From Pseudomonas fluorescens (GTDB lineage Bacteria; Pseudomonadota; Gammaproteobacteria; Pseudomonadales; Pseudomonadaceae): 64,000 nt of DNA. The DNA lies in assembly GCF_902498185.1 (NCBI RefSeq), contig NZ_CABVIX010000009.1, positions 1-64,000 on the forward strand, in the 5' to 3' direction. Every line of letters begins with the position of its first letter. Positions within the stretch are counted from its first letter, which is position 1. Under the pieces are notes generated by a model that saw only the letters and a program-made list of their open reading frames with translations, made no database searches and was not told the origin of the DNA. The position numbers and the translations under genes were made by a program. Shown here piece after piece: positions 9,156 to 19,999 of this stretch.

Positions 9156-11285
9156 ATGGATTGCGCTCATACACCGCCACTCGAGGGCGGATCGGTTGTA
9201 CTGATCGTGGATGATTATCCCGAAAACCTGCTCAGCATGCGGGCGCTGCTTGCGCGGCAGGACTGGCAGGTGCTGACCGCGAGATCTGGGCGGGAGGCGT
9301 TGAGTACCCTGCTCGCCCATGAGGTCGACCTGGTTCTGCTGGATGTGCAGATGCCTGAAATGGACGGCTTCGAGGTCGCGCGGCTCATGCGTGGCAGCCA
9401 GCGCACTCGGCTGACGCCGATCATCTTCCTGACCGCCAATGAACAGTCCGACGCCGCGGTGCTCCAGGGTTATGCCAGTGGCGCAGTCGACTATCTTTTC
9501 AAGCCCTTCGACCCGAAGATTCTCAAGCCCAAGGTCCAGGCCTTGCTGGAACCGCAGCGCAACCGGCGCATGCTCCAGCGCCTGAGTCGCGAACTCGAGA
9601 CAGCCCGCGCCTTCAACGCCTCGGTGCTGGACAACGCCGCCGAGGGAATCCTGGTGGTGAGCGAGTGCGGCACCATCAACTTCGCCAATCCGGCGATCTC
9701 CGAGTTGCTCGGGGCCACGGTCGAACGGCTGCAGGGGGCCGCGCTTCTCGAATTTGTGCAGCTACCGGATCATGGCACCTGGACGGAATCCGCCTTCTAC
9801 CAGGCCTATCTTGGGCGCGAGATCTTTCGGGTGCACGACGCGGTGTTGCGTGCAGCGAACGGTCAACCCGTGCCGGTCGCGCTATCGTGTGCGCCGCTGG
9901 CGTCAGAGCAGCACGCCATGGTGGTCACCCTCCTCGACATGTCCGTGGTGCGCAGCCTGCATCAGCAACTGGCGCACCAAGCCGTGACCGATCCGCTGAC
10001 CGGCCTGCTCAACCGGCGTGGCTTCCATCAGGCCGCCGAAGACGCCTTGGCGCGCAACGACCGTCCCGACATGGCAAAGGCCTTGATGTACCTGGATCTG
10101 GATGGCTTCAAGGGCATCAACGATTCGCTGGGCCACGAGACCGGCGACCAGGTGCTGCGTTGTGTTGCCGAGCAGATCAAGGCGTGTCTGGGCGCCCAGG
10201 CATTGCTGGGACGCATCGGCGGAGACGAGTTCACGGTGCTGTTCGATGCCTTGCCTTTTCCCGAGCTGGCCGGGCGCTTCGCCGAGTCGCTGATCGAACG
10301 CCTGTCGATGTGCCAGCAGTTCGACGGCTTCGAGGTGGGCCTGGGCGTCAGTATCGGCATTGCCACCTATCCAGACTGCGGCGCCACCGTCGAGGGCCTG
10401 CTGCGCGCCGCCGATGCGGCGATGTACGCGGCCAAGCAGGCCGGCCGCCAGCAGTACCGTTTCTACGATGAAGAACTCAACGGCCGCGCACGGTCGCGGC
10501 TGATGCTTGAAGACAGCGTACGCCAGGCGATCGAGGACGAGGCATTCAGCCTGGTCTACCAGCCCCAGGTGGCTTTTGCCGATGGCCGCCTGCGTGGCTT
10601 TGAGGCCCTGCTGCGCTGGCAGCATCCAAGCGCCGGAGACGTCCCGCCCGGGCTGTTCATTCCGCTTCTTGAGGAAGCCCGCCTGATCAGCCGCCTGGCG
10701 GGATGGATCTACCGCAAGGGCGCCGCCCAGCGCCGCGCCTGGTTCGACAGGTTTGGCCCAGACCTTGTGCTGGGTATCAGCCTCAGCCGCGCGCAATTCG
10801 CCATGCCCAACTTGATCGAGGAACTGGCGCGGGTGATCCAGGAGCACGGCCTCGCACCCTCGCAGCTTGAGGTGGAAGTGGCCGAAACCTCTCTGATGTA
10901 CAACATCGACGCGGCGGTCAAGCAGGTACAGCGTCTGCGCGGGCTGGGCGTGCGCGTGGCCCTGGATGACTTTGGCGCCGGAGACTGCTCGCTGCGCATG
11001 CTGCGCGACCTGCCCATCGACACGCTCAAGCTTGACCGCCATCTGGTCGCGCGCCTGCCGAACTCGACAGCCGATGCGGCGCTGGCGCGCAGCGTCATCC
11101 AGCTGTGCAATGCCTACGGCATCACAGTGATCGCCGAAGGCGTGGAAACCCTGGAACAGGCCCAGTGGCTGCGCGATAACGACTGCGAGTACGTACAGGG
11201 CTTTCTGGTAGCACGTCCCATGACGCCCGAGGATGCGGGCGGCTTTGCGCAGGTTTTTCCCCTGCCCTGGTCATCGGTTGGTTAA
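9156..11285 (+). CDS. cfcR: CfcR-type response regulator: REC-PAS-GGDEF-EAL
   Basis: A 709-aa cytoplasmic signalling protein. Residues about 10-130 form a receiver domain, with phospho-acceptor Asp in LVLLDVQMPEMDG and the Lys in YLFKPFD. A PAS-like segment follows at about 145-260. The GGDEF domain at about 275-440 has an intact GRIGGDEFT active site. The residues where the RxxD inhibitory site should lie read LGAQ. The EAL domain at about 455-700 keeps EALLRW, DDFGAG and AEGVET, but the usual Asn of the VNLS motif is Ser (GISLS). Known CfcR of P. putida (PP_4959) has this architecture and location, and acts as an RpoS-dependent diguanylate cyclase. The substitutions here fit cyclase without phosphodiesterase activity. 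Confidence 0.88.
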   Translation: MDCAHTPPLEGGSVVLIVDDYPENLLSMRALLARQDWQVLTARSGREALSTLLAHEVDLVLLDVQMPEMDGFEVARLMRGSQRTRLTPIIFLTANEQSDAAVLQGYASGAVDYLFKPFDPKILKPKVQALLEPQRNRRMLQRLSRELETARAFNASVLDNAAEGILVVSECGTINFANPAISELLGATVERLQGAALLEFVQLPDHGTWTESAFYQAYLGREIFRVHDAVLRAANGQPVPVALSCAPLASEQHAMVVTLLDMSVVRSLHQQLAHQAVTDPLTGLLNRRGFHQAAEDALARNDRPDMAKALMYLDLDGFKGINDSLGHETGDQVLRCVAEQIKACLGAQALLGRIGGDEFTVLFDALPFPELAGRFAESLIERLSMCQQFDGFEVGLGVSIGIATYPDCGATVEGLLRAADAAMYAAKQAGRQQYRFYDEELNGRARSRLMLEDSVRQAIEDEAFSLVYQPQVAFADGRLRGFEALLRWQHPSAGDVPPGLFIPLLEEARLISRLAGWIYRKGAAQRRAWFDRFGPDLVLGISLSRAQFAMPNLIEELARVIQEHGLAPSQLEVEVAETSLMYNIDAAVKQVQRLRGLGVRVALDDFGAGDCSLRMLRDLPIDTLKLDRHLVARLPNSTADAALARSVIQLCNAYGITVIAEGVETLEQAQWLRDNDCEYVQGFLVARPMTPEDAGGFAQVFPLPWSSVG

Positions 11286-11315
11286 ACTCGCGTCTTCTTT
11301 GCCGAACGCCGTGAC

Positions 11316-11816
11316 ATGACCGCCCTACGTTACCTGCAAGCCTACCCTGCGCACCTGCAAGACCAGGTGCGCCAGCTCATCGCCAGCAACCGCCTGGGCG
11401 ACTACCTGCAACAGCGCTATGCCGAACGGCATGCCGTGCAGAACGACAAGGCACTCTACAGCTATGTCCAGGGCCTCAAGCAGGAGCACCTGCGCAATGC
11501 GCCAAATCTCGACAAGGTGCTGTTCGACAACCGCCTGGACCTGACCCACCGTGCGTTGGGCTTGAATACCGCAGTGTCGAGGGTGCAGGGTGGCAAGCTC
11601 AAGGCCAAGAAGGAAATCCGCATCGCCTCGCTGTTCAAAGAGGCCGCGCCAGAATTTCTCAGGATGATCGTCGTGCACGAACTGGCGCACCTGAAAGAGC
11701 GGGATCACAACAAGGCGTTCTACCAGCTTTGTGAGCACATGCAGCCGGGCTACCACCAGATGGAGTTCGACCTGCGCATCTACCTGACCTACCGGGAACT
11801 GCCCGAAACGACCTGA
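11316..11816 (+). CDS. YgjP-like metallopeptidase domain protein
   Basis: A 166-aa protein of the YgjP/DUF45 type (M48-like). The zinc-binding HELAHLKERDHNKAFY segment supplies HExxH plus a downstream His. The final third (CEHMQPGYHQMEFDLRIYLTY) is typical of the family. It starts 30 bases after cfcR and precedes a small winged-helix gene by 18 bases, so the last two may be co-transcribed. The cellular substrate is not known. Confidence 0.85.
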   Translation: MTALRYLQAYPAHLQDQVRQLIASNRLGDYLQQRYAERHAVQNDKALYSYVQGLKQEHLRNAPNLDKVLFDNRLDLTHRALGLNTAVSRVQGGKLKAKKEIRIASLFKEAAPEFLRMIVVHELAHLKERDHNKAFYQLCEHMQPGYHQMEFDLRIYLTYRELPETT

Positions 11817-11834
11817 GCCCCAAGGACCCTGCCG

Positions 11835-12131
11835 ATGGAAGTGAGCAAGACCAAGACCAGTTTCTACCGCCGCCTTTACGTGGCCTGGCTGATCGACAGC
11901 CAGACTGCCAGCAGCGTTCCGGCACTGATGACGGCCACCGGAATGCCCAGGCGCACGGCCCAAGACACGATCGCGGCGCTGGCGGACCTGGATATCGTCT
12001 GCGAGTTCGAGCAGGAGGAAGGCGCGCGCAATCATGCCGGGCAGTACCGGATACGTGACTGGGGGGCGGTGGATCGGCGATGGATCGAACAGCACCTCAA
12101 GCAGATTCGCGCGGTGTTGGGCTACCCCTGA
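11835..12131 (+). CDS. Small winged helix-turn-helix protein
   Basis: A 98-aa protein. Residues 25-65 (SQTASSVPALMTATGMPRRT ... IAALADLDIVCEF) look like a winged helix, with recognition helix around MPRRTAQDTIAAL. The rest (GQYRIRDWGAVDRRW) resembles small conserved Pseudomonas HTH proteins. It probably binds DNA, but its target is unknown. A GA-rich stretch (11828-11840) around the ATG is weak as a ribosome site. It is closely coupled to the YgjP-like gene. Confidence 0.7.
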   Translation: MEVSKTKTSFYRRLYVAWLIDSQTASSVPALMTATGMPRRTAQDTIAALADLDIVCEFEQEEGARNHAGQYRIRDWGAVDRRWIEQHLKQIRAVLGYP

Positions 12132-12173
12132 AACCCGTCCGCGGCACTGCACTTACTGATCGCGCGCCGCCCG

Positions 12174-14354
12174 TCAAACCGGCGTGGCCTTGATCAGGTG
12201 CGCGGCAAGCGTGCGCAACGGACCCAGTTGCCGGCATATCAACGCCAGCTGCGTCTGCACCAGCCGCTGATTCTCATCCAGCTCCTCCGGCATCTGCTCC
12301 AGTGCATTGGCCAGCGCTTCCTCCTCGTCGCTGTGAATCGCCACCGGCAGCTTGGCGGACAGGCCATTGGCAATCTCGTCCAGGCTTCTGGCCAGGCGGC
12401 TGCCGACCCCGTCGATGAGGTGCTCGTGCACCTCGTTCGGCAGCGCCGTATCGCGGTGCGCGCCCAGACCCGAGAGGTAGCTGAGCAGGGTGTGCGACAG
12501 CACCAGGAAACGAAAGCCCACGTCCGCCTCCTTACGAAAATGCCCCGGCTCCATCAGCATGTTGGCCAGCGTGGTAGACAGCGCCGCATCGGCATTGTGC
12601 GCATTGCGGCGGGCCAGGCGGTAGGCGAGATCGTCGCGCTTGCCGTGGGCGTACTGCTGCATGATCTGGCGCAGGTAGATGCTGTTGCAGGTCAGGGTGT
12701 TGGCCAGCGCCTTGTTCAAACGGCGGCCCTGCCAGTCGGGCAGGAACAGGAACACCGCCAGGATGGCGATCAGGCTGCCAACCAGTGTATCGAACAGGCG
12801 GGGCAGGAACAGCCCGTAGCCGTCGCCGGTCTGGTTGAAACAGAACAGCACCATCAGGGTGATGGCGGCTGTGGCCAGGGTATAGCGAGTGGTGCGGTTG
12901 ACGAAGAACACCACCCCGGCCGCCACGGCGAACAACGACTGCACGATAGGGCTTGGGAACAGGTCGAACAGCGCCCAGCCCACGGTCAGGCCGATGGCGG
13001 TACCGATGATCCGCTGCACCAGTTTGCGGCGCGTTGCGCCATAGTTGGGCTGACAGACGAACAGCGTGGTGAGGATGATCCAGTAGCCTTGAGTGGGGTG
13101 TATCAGGTGCACCATGCCATAACCGATCGACAGCGCCAGTGGCAGACGCAGGGCATGTCGGAACAGCAGCGACGTCGGTGTCAGCTGCGTGCGCAGGCGG
13201 CTCCAGACGTCCTTCAGGCTCCGGGGTGAACGGTCGAGCAGGCTGCTGTCGCTGGCATCGGCCAGACCGTCGGGGTTGCTCGCGGAGCCGAGCAAGCGGT
13301 CGAGTGTGGCGAGGTTGGCGGCCAGCGCCCGCAGCGAGCGCAGCAGCCCGCGCCAGGCCGGGTTGCCCTGAATGCGCAGGTGTTCGAGCGAAGCGTGCAG
13401 GTCCTCGAGCGTTTCGGCAAAGCCGGTACCGTAGGCGAAAGGCTGGCGCAGACGGATCGACTCGGACAGCTGCTGGCAGGCCATGCCCTGCTGGCGCAGC
13501 AGGCGCTGGCAACGGAACATCACGTCGCTGTGGAAAAACGCTTCGGCCAGGGCGTTGTAGGGGTAGTGCGAGGCACTGACGCGTTCGTGGATGTCCTGGG
13601 CCAGGAAGTACAGCTTGAGGTATCGGCTCACCTTGGAGTTGGGCTGGCTGTTGCCCACCCGGTGCAGGATGATTTCCTTGGCGGTGTTCAGCGCGGCCAC
13701 CACCTTGCCGTTCTGCTGCGCCAGCTCCAGGCGCCTTGCCTCGATGTCGAGATTGCGCACCGGCTCGAACAGATTGGCCTTCAGTTTGAGGTAGCGGCCC
13801 AGCTCGCGGAATAATCGGGCCAGACTCTGCTGCACCGGCTGGTTGGCGAACAGCGCCTGCCAGAGGACTGACAGCAGGCCGTACCAGGCTGCACCGGCCA
13901 CCAGCAGCAAGGGCTCATGCCAGAAATCGGTGACCTGCCCGCCGCGCTGGTCCACACCGATCATGGTGTACACCGCCAGGATCAACGTCGCCGAGGCAAT
14001 CGCGCCGTAGCGTTCGCCCAGCGCACCGAGCATGGTCAGGCCGAAAGCCGATACCGCCAGCGCACAGATGAATACCACCGGATAGGGGAACAGCAGCTCC
14101 ACCGACAGCGCCGCGATGGTGAAGCACACCAGGGTCACGGCCAGGGCGTTGAGGCGGCCTTGCCAGCTGTCGTCGGTTTCGGCCAGGGCACTGGCGATGA
14201 TGCCGAGAAACAGAGGGATCAGCAGGCTCATCTCGTCCTGATACCAGCACAGCGCCATGCTGCCGGTAAGCGCGATCAGAACGCGGATGCTGTAGCTGAA
14301 CTTGTCCTGGCCCCACAAGCGACGCAAGGAATGGCGGAAAGACGACGATGACAT
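12174..14354 (-). CDS. YccS/YhfK-family inner-membrane protein (FUSC-like)
   Basis: A 726-aa protein with two clusters of predicted transmembrane segments. The first spans about residues 20-170 (for example SMALCWYQDEMSLLIPLFLG and TMLGALGERYGAIA). The second spans about 400-540 (HPTQGYWIILTTLFVCQPNY, WALFDLFPSPIVQSLFAVAA). Large soluble regions lie between and after them. This is the YccS/FUSC layout, related to fusaric-acid/aromatic-acid exporters; physiological substrates are unproven. The HPTQGYWIILTTLFVCQPN motif is characteristic. It is a single gene flanked by short intergenic gaps. Confidence 0.85.
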   Translation of the reverse strand: MSSSSFRHSLRRLWGQDKFSYSIRVLIALTGSMALCWYQDEMSLLIPLFLGIIASALAETDDSWQGRLNALAVTLVCFTIAALSVELLFPYPVVFICALAVSAFGLTMLGALGERYGAIASATLILAVYTMIGVDQRGGQVTDFWHEPLLLVAGAAWYGLLSVLWQALFANQPVQQSLARLFRELGRYLKLKANLFEPVRNLDIEARRLELAQQNGKVVAALNTAKEIILHRVGNSQPNSKVSRYLKLYFLAQDIHERVSASHYPYNALAEAFFHSDVMFRCQRLLRQQGMACQQLSESIRLRQPFAYGTGFAETLEDLHASLEHLRIQGNPAWRGLLRSLRALAANLATLDRLLGSASNPDGLADASDSSLLDRSPRSLKDVWSRLRTQLTPTSLLFRHALRLPLALSIGYGMVHLIHPTQGYWIILTTLFVCQPNYGATRRKLVQRIIGTAIGLTVGWALFDLFPSPIVQSLFAVAAGVVFFVNRTTRYTLATAAITLMVLFCFNQTGDGYGLFLPRLFDTLVGSLIAILAVFLFLPDWQGRRLNKALANTLTCNSIYLRQIMQQYAHGKRDDLAYRLARRNAHNADAALSTTLANMLMEPGHFRKEADVGFRFLVLSHTLLSYLSGLGAHRDTALPNEVHEHLIDGVGSRLARSLDEIANGLSAKLPVAIHSDEEEALANALEQMPEELDENQRLVQTQLALICRQLGPLRTLAAHLIKATPV

Positions 14355-14474
14355 GATGGGCAGAGGGCCTGCTTGGCTGGGGTCGAGAATGAACCATGCC
14401 CGGCGACGGTATGCCGCCAGGCGCCACGGACCAGCAAGAAGCGTTCCGTGCCGGGAAGGATTCTAACGCGAAGC

Positions 14475-15656
14475 CTAGACGAACTGTGCGGCAGCGTTGG
14501 CGGAAGCCCAGGCCCACTGGAAATTGAAGCCGCCCAGGTGGCCGCTGACATCCACCACTTCACCGATGAAGTACAGGCCGGGGCTTTTCAGCGACTCCAT
14601 GGTCTTGGACGATACCTCGCGGGTATCGACCCCACCCAGCGTAACCTCGGCGGTGCGGTAGCCCTCGGTGCCTGCGGGGACCACTTGCCAGGCCGACAGT
14701 TTGTCGGCCACCTGCGCAAGCTCTGCAGGGGTGTACTGTTTCATCGGCTTGGAGACAAACCACTGCTCGGCGAGCAGGTTGGCCATCTTGCGCGTGAACA
14801 GCTCGCCGAGCAGGGTCTTGAGCTCGCTGTTCGGGCGTTCGGACTGCTGCTGTTGCAGCCATGACGACGCGTCGTGGTCGGGCAGCAGGTTGATCTCGAG
14901 CGTATCCCCGGCCTCCCAGAACGATGACACCTGCAGGATCGCCGGGCCGCTGAGGCCGCGGTGGGTGAACAGCAGGTTCTCGCGGAAACTCGTGCCGTTG
15001 CAGCTGGCCACGCAATCGAGCGAGGTACCGGACAGCTCCGTGCACAGCGCCTTGAGCAGCGGTTCGGTGATGGTGAACGGCACCAGGCCCGCGCGGGTCG
15101 GCAGGACGCTGTGGCCGAACTGGCGCGCGACCTGGTAACCAAAGCCTGTCGCGCCCAGCGTGGGAATCGACAGGCCGCCAGTCGCGATCACCAGCGACTG
15201 GCAATGCCAAGGTCCGGCGCTGGTTTCAAGCAGGTAGCCGTCCTCGGTCTTTTCGATCTGCTCGATGCGCGTGTCCATGCGCAACTGGGCGCCGGCGCTG
15301 TCGCACTCATCCAGGAGCATGTCCAGAATGTCGCTGGACTTGTTGTCGCAGAACAGCTGGCCGAGCTTTTTCTCGTGGTACGGCACGGCATGCTTGGCCA
15401 CCAGCTCGATGAAATCCCACTGGGTGTAGCGGGCCAGCGCCGACTTGCAGAAGTGCGGGTTCTGCGAAAGGAAGTTGGCGGGTTCGGAATACATGTTGGT
15501 GAAGTTGCAGCGGCCGCCGCCCGACATGAGGATCTTCTTGCCGGGCTTGTTGGCGTGGTCGAGCAGTTGCACCCGACGGCCGCGCCGGGCGGCGGTCAGG
15601 GCGCACATCAGGCCGGCAGCGCCGGCACCGATGATGATTACGTCAGTGCTTTGCAC
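14475..15656 (-). CDS. BaiN/HI0933-type NAD(P)/FAD-dependent oxidoreductase
   Basis: A 393-aa flavoprotein. The N-terminal dinucleotide-binding fold is VIIIGAGAAGLMCALTAARRG. It is followed by the family signature KILMSGGGRCNFTN, and the second FAD contact is VIATGGLSIPTLGATG. The C-terminal GLYFIGEVVDVSGHLGGFNF segment is also characteristic. Members of this family (HI0933, YhiN, BaiN) bind FAD, but substrates are mostly unknown outside bile-acid metabolism. It lies 46 bases downstream of dbpA on the same strand and may be co-transcribed with it. Confidence 0.9.
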   Translation of the reverse strand: MQSTDVIIIGAGAAGLMCALTAARRGRRVQLLDHANKPGKKILMSGGGRCNFTNMYSEPANFLSQNPHFCKSALARYTQWDFIELVAKHAVPYHEKKLGQLFCDNKSSDILDMLLDECDSAGAQLRMDTRIEQIEKTEDGYLLETSAGPWHCQSLVIATGGLSIPTLGATGFGYQVARQFGHSVLPTRAGLVPFTITEPLLKALCTELSGTSLDCVASCNGTSFRENLLFTHRGLSGPAILQVSSFWEAGDTLEINLLPDHDASSWLQQQQSERPNSELKTLLGELFTRKMANLLAEQWFVSKPMKQYTPAELAQVADKLSAWQVVPAGTEGYRTAEVTLGGVDTREVSSKTMESLKSPGLYFIGEVVDVSGHLGGFNFQWAWASANAAAQFV

Positions 15657-15702
15657 AGGGGTTCCTTGAAATTACCCGGTCTGTGGGGATGGGGCGGTGC
15701 CC

Positions 15703-17088
<1,386 letters not shown>

Positions 17089-17146
17089 GAGGCGGGCCTG
17101 AAGGGCAAAAATGCCGAGCAGTGTACCAGCCCCGTGGCCTTTGGCC

Positions 17147-18574
17147 CTAAGGTTCGATCTGTTCAACCGGACGAGGGGCACGCCTTCCGTCCGTTGGCGC
17201 CAGTTGCAGGAAGATCGCTGCGGCCAGCATTGCCATCAGGCCGATGCTCAGGAACGTCAGCTGGAACGCGCCCAGGGTACTTTCCACACCCTCGGCGCTG
17301 CCCGCGGTGGTGAAGCCGCCGAGCAGTGCGCCCGCGCAGGCTACGCCCAGGCTCAACGAGAGCTGGGCCACCACCGACAGCAGGCCGTTGCCGCTGCTGG
17401 CACTGGCGTCGTCCAGGTCGATCAGGGTCACGGTGTTCATCGCCGTGAACTGCATGGAGTTCACGGCGCCCAGCAAGGCCAGCTGGGCCAGGAGCAGCGG
17501 ATAGGGCGTGCTTTCGTTGACCAGCCCCAGGCTGCACAGCAGCACCCCTAGCAGCAAGGTGTTGGAGGTCAGAATGATCCGGTAGCCCAGGCGCTCGATC
17601 AACGGACGGGCGATGGACTTGGCGACCATCGCCGCAGCAGCCAGGGGAATCATGCTCATGCCGGCCTGGGATGGCGAATAGCCCAGCGCCACCTGCAGCA
17701 GCAACGGCACCAGGAAGGGCAGGGCGCCGCTGCCAAGGCGGGCGAACAGGTTGCCCAGGATACCCACCGAGAAAGTCCGGGTGCGGAACAGGCGTGGCGA
17801 AAACAGCGGGTTCTCGATGCGCCCCGCACGCAGCCAGTAAGCCGCCAGACACGCCATGCCGGCAAACAGCAGCAGCATCACCCTCAGGTGCGGCAGGTGC
17901 AGCTCGCCCAGGCCTTCCATGGCAATGGTGATCAGCACCATGGCCGCACCGAACAGCACGAAGCCGACGCCGTCGAACGCTGTGCGTTCGGCGCCGCGCA
18001 GGTCGGGGATGAATTTCCAGACCGCATAGCATCCCAGTGCACCCACCGGCAGGTTGAGCAGGAAGATCCAGTGCCAGCTGAGAATCTCCACCAGCCAGCC
18101 GCCCAGGGTCGGCCCCAGCAGCGGCCCGAGCAGGCCAGGGATGGTGATGAAGCTCATGATCCGCACCAGTTCCGAACGCGGATACGCCCGCAGCACCACC
18201 AGGCGCCCAACCGGCAGCATCAGCGCGCCGCCCAGGCCCTGGATGACCCGCGCGCCGACCAGCAGGCCCAGGCTGTTGGCCAGCGCGCAGAGCAGCGAGC
18301 CGAAGCTGAACAGCAGGATGGCACTGAAGAAGATGCGCTTGGTACCGAAGCGGTCGGCGATCCAGCCCGATGCCGGGATCAACAGCGCCACGGTGAGCAT
18401 GTAGGCGATGATCACCCCTTGCATGCGCAGCGGGTTCTCGGCCAGGTCCAGCGCCATGGCCGGCAGGGCAGTATTGAGAATCGTGCCGTCCAGTGACTGC
18501 ATGAAGAAGGCGATGGCCACCACCCACGGAATCCAGCGGGCGGTGGTCGGGTCCAGCGGCGTACGTTCGGGCAT
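17147..18574 (-). CDS. MFS drug-efflux transporter, DHA2/MdtD type
   Basis: A 475-aa inner-membrane protein with about 14 hydrophobic helices. The DHA2 signature SLDGTILNTALPAMA is in helix 1. The antiporter motif RVIQGLGGALMLPVGR is near helix 4-5, and the GPLLGPTLGGWLVE motif C also fits drug:proton antiport. It closely resembles proteins annotated MdtD in P. putida, but here it stands alone without RND partners. Substrate is unknown. It starts 94 bases from the TldE-like gene, with a 22-bp palindrome in between. Confidence 0.88.
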   Translation of the reverse strand: MPERTPLDPTTARWIPWVVAIAFFMQSLDGTILNTALPAMALDLAENPLRMQGVIIAYMLTVALLIPASGWIADRFGTKRIFFSAILLFSFGSLLCALANSLGLLVGARVIQGLGGALMLPVGRLVVLRAYPRSELVRIMSFITIPGLLGPLLGPTLGGWLVEILSWHWIFLLNLPVGALGCYAVWKFIPDLRGAERTAFDGVGFVLFGAAMVLITIAMEGLGELHLPHLRVMLLLFAGMACLAAYWLRAGRIENPLFSPRLFRTRTFSVGILGNLFARLGSGALPFLVPLLLQVALGYSPSQAGMSMIPLAAAAMVAKSIARPLIERLGYRIILTSNTLLLGVLLCSLGLVNESTPYPLLLAQLALLGAVNSMQFTAMNTVTLIDLDDASASSGNGLLSVVAQLSLSLGVACAGALLGGFTTAGSAEGVESTLGAFQLTFLSIGLMAMLAAAIFLQLAPTDGRRAPRPVEQIEP

Positions 18575-18612
18575 GGGGATGGCCTTGAGTCGGTAACAAC
18601 GTTAAAGCCCAG

Positions 18613-18658
18613 CGCTGTACCTGGGGGAGCTGGCAAGCCAGCTCCCCCAGGTACAGCG
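18613..18658. repeat. Perfect 22-bp inverted repeat between mdtD-like and tldE-like genes
   Basis: The arms at 18613-18634 and 18637-18658 are exact reverse complements, beginning CGCTGTACCTGGGGGAGCTG, with only 2 bases between. No T-run follows on either strand, so a plain intrinsic terminator is not indicated. It could act as a strong mRNA hairpin ending or insulating the tldDE-like transcript, a REP-like element, or a protein-binding site. Confidence 0.8.
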
Positions 18659-18667
18659 GAGCCCCGC

Positions 18668-19999
18668 TCACAATGTCAGGGTCAATCCTCTGACCAGCGC
18701 CCCCGGCAAATGACTCGATCCGGTTTGCCGCTGCCCGTACGTACTGGTCGACAGGATCAACTCGCGCTCGCGTGTCAGCGCTTCGAGCTGGCTGCCGAGC
18801 AGGCTGTACAGGCTGTCGTCGAAGCGCATGGTGCTCACGGGTGCCTGGATCCTGCCGTCCTCTACCCAGAAGGTCGCGAAGCGGGTCAGCCCGGTCATGC
18901 GCGCGGCGGGAAGGTCCGAGTAGTTGAGGTACCAAAGGTTGCTGATGTACAGGCCAGTGTCCAGTCGGGCCAGCACGTCGCTGCCGCCGAGGTCACCGCC
19001 ACCCAGGCTCAGCGCGCAGGGCGACTCGTAGCTGTCGGCGCCATTGGCCTCGAGGGCGAACTCGGCTGCGCTGCGAGCGCTCACCAGCCGCTCCAGGGCC
19101 CGTCCTTCGCTGACCAGTCGCAGATCGCTGCGCGGCGAGCCTTCATCGGAAAACGCCGGGCTCAGGGAACCGCTGACCTGCTCGTCGATGTTCAGCAAGG
19201 GGCTGAGCTGCGCGTCGCCGCTGTACAGCCGTTGCAAAGGGCTGTCGCCTGTGGCGAGTGACTGGGCCGAGAACCCGCCCCAGCACAGCAGGGCAGTGAT
19301 TTCTTCGAGCGCAGCCGGTGCCAGGAAAGCGCGGTATTGTCCAGGACTGAGCACCCGCAGCGGCCGGCCCAGGTAGTCGAGCTGCTCACGGGCCTGCTGC
19401 AGGCGTGCCGCGAAAGCCTCGCCGCTCCAGCTCTGGCCTGCGTAGTTCGCCTTTACCGCCTGGCCGCTGGCATGGAACAGGCTCCAGTCGAAGTTGAAAC
19501 TGTTGGCCTGGTGCCAGCCAAAGGCACCGAACGAGCTGGCGAAGCCCCGGCAGACCGGCCCGGCCGCATAGATCCCCACCAGGTCCAGCGTGGCCGCGCC
19601 ACGTTCGACTTCGGCCAGCACCTCGCCCGGATCGGGCAACGGTGCTTCTAGCAGGCTATGGCTTTGCCATGGTTGCTCATCCAGCTTCAGGTAAGGATCG
19701 GCAGCAAGCAGCGGCAGGGTTTCGCGCAGATGGACAAGCGCCTGGTCGAGGCGGTCGCGGTCGACCTGCGCCTGGTCGCCGAGCGTGAACTGCATTTCGG
19801 CCTGGCGCCCATCCTTGACCAGCCGCAGCAAGGCGCTGGCCTGGCTGACGTCGCCGGCCTGGCGCACGCGGCCATGATTGAAACGGATGAACTGCGAGTG
19901 CTCGGCGCTGTAGCTCAGGGTGAAGTGCTCGTCGGGCCCAAGCGCAGCGCGCAGGTTATCCACAAGCGTCTGGAAGCGTTGCAGCGGGGTGGCAGCCAT
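18668..19999 (-). CDS. TldE/PmbA-like peptidase-family protein
   Basis: A 443-aa member of the TldD/PmbA (TldE) family. TldE subunits lack the metal site, and no HExxxH motif is present here. That fits pairing with the adjacent TldD-like protein as a heterodimeric metalloprotease. The ATG at 19999 overlaps the last base of the TldD-like stop codon, so translation is probably coupled. Recognisable segments are LGGGDLGGSDVLARLDTGLYISNLWYLN and ARMTGLTRFATFWVEDG, near the C-terminus. The N-terminal extension available by reading further upstream is antisense-like junk inside the neighbour. Confidence 0.85.
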   Translation of the reverse strand: MAATPLQRFQTLVDNLRAALGPDEHFTLSYSAEHSQFIRFNHGRVRQAGDVSQASALLRLVKDGRQAEMQFTLGDQAQVDRDRLDQALVHLRETLPLLAADPYLKLDEQPWQSHSLLEAPLPDPGEVLAEVERGAATLDLVGIYAAGPVCRGFASSFGAFGWHQANSFNFDWSLFHASGQAVKANYAGQSWSGEAFAARLQQAREQLDYLGRPLRVLSPGQYRAFLAPAALEEITALLCWGGFSAQSLATGDSPLQRLYSGDAQLSPLLNIDEQVSGSLSPAFSDEGSPRSDLRLVSEGRALERLVSARSAAEFALEANGADSYESPCALSLGGGDLGGSDVLARLDTGLYISNLWYLNYSDLPAARMTGLTRFATFWVEDGRIQAPVSTMRFDDSLYSLLGSQLEALTRERELILSTSTYGQRQTGSSHLPGALVRGLTLTL

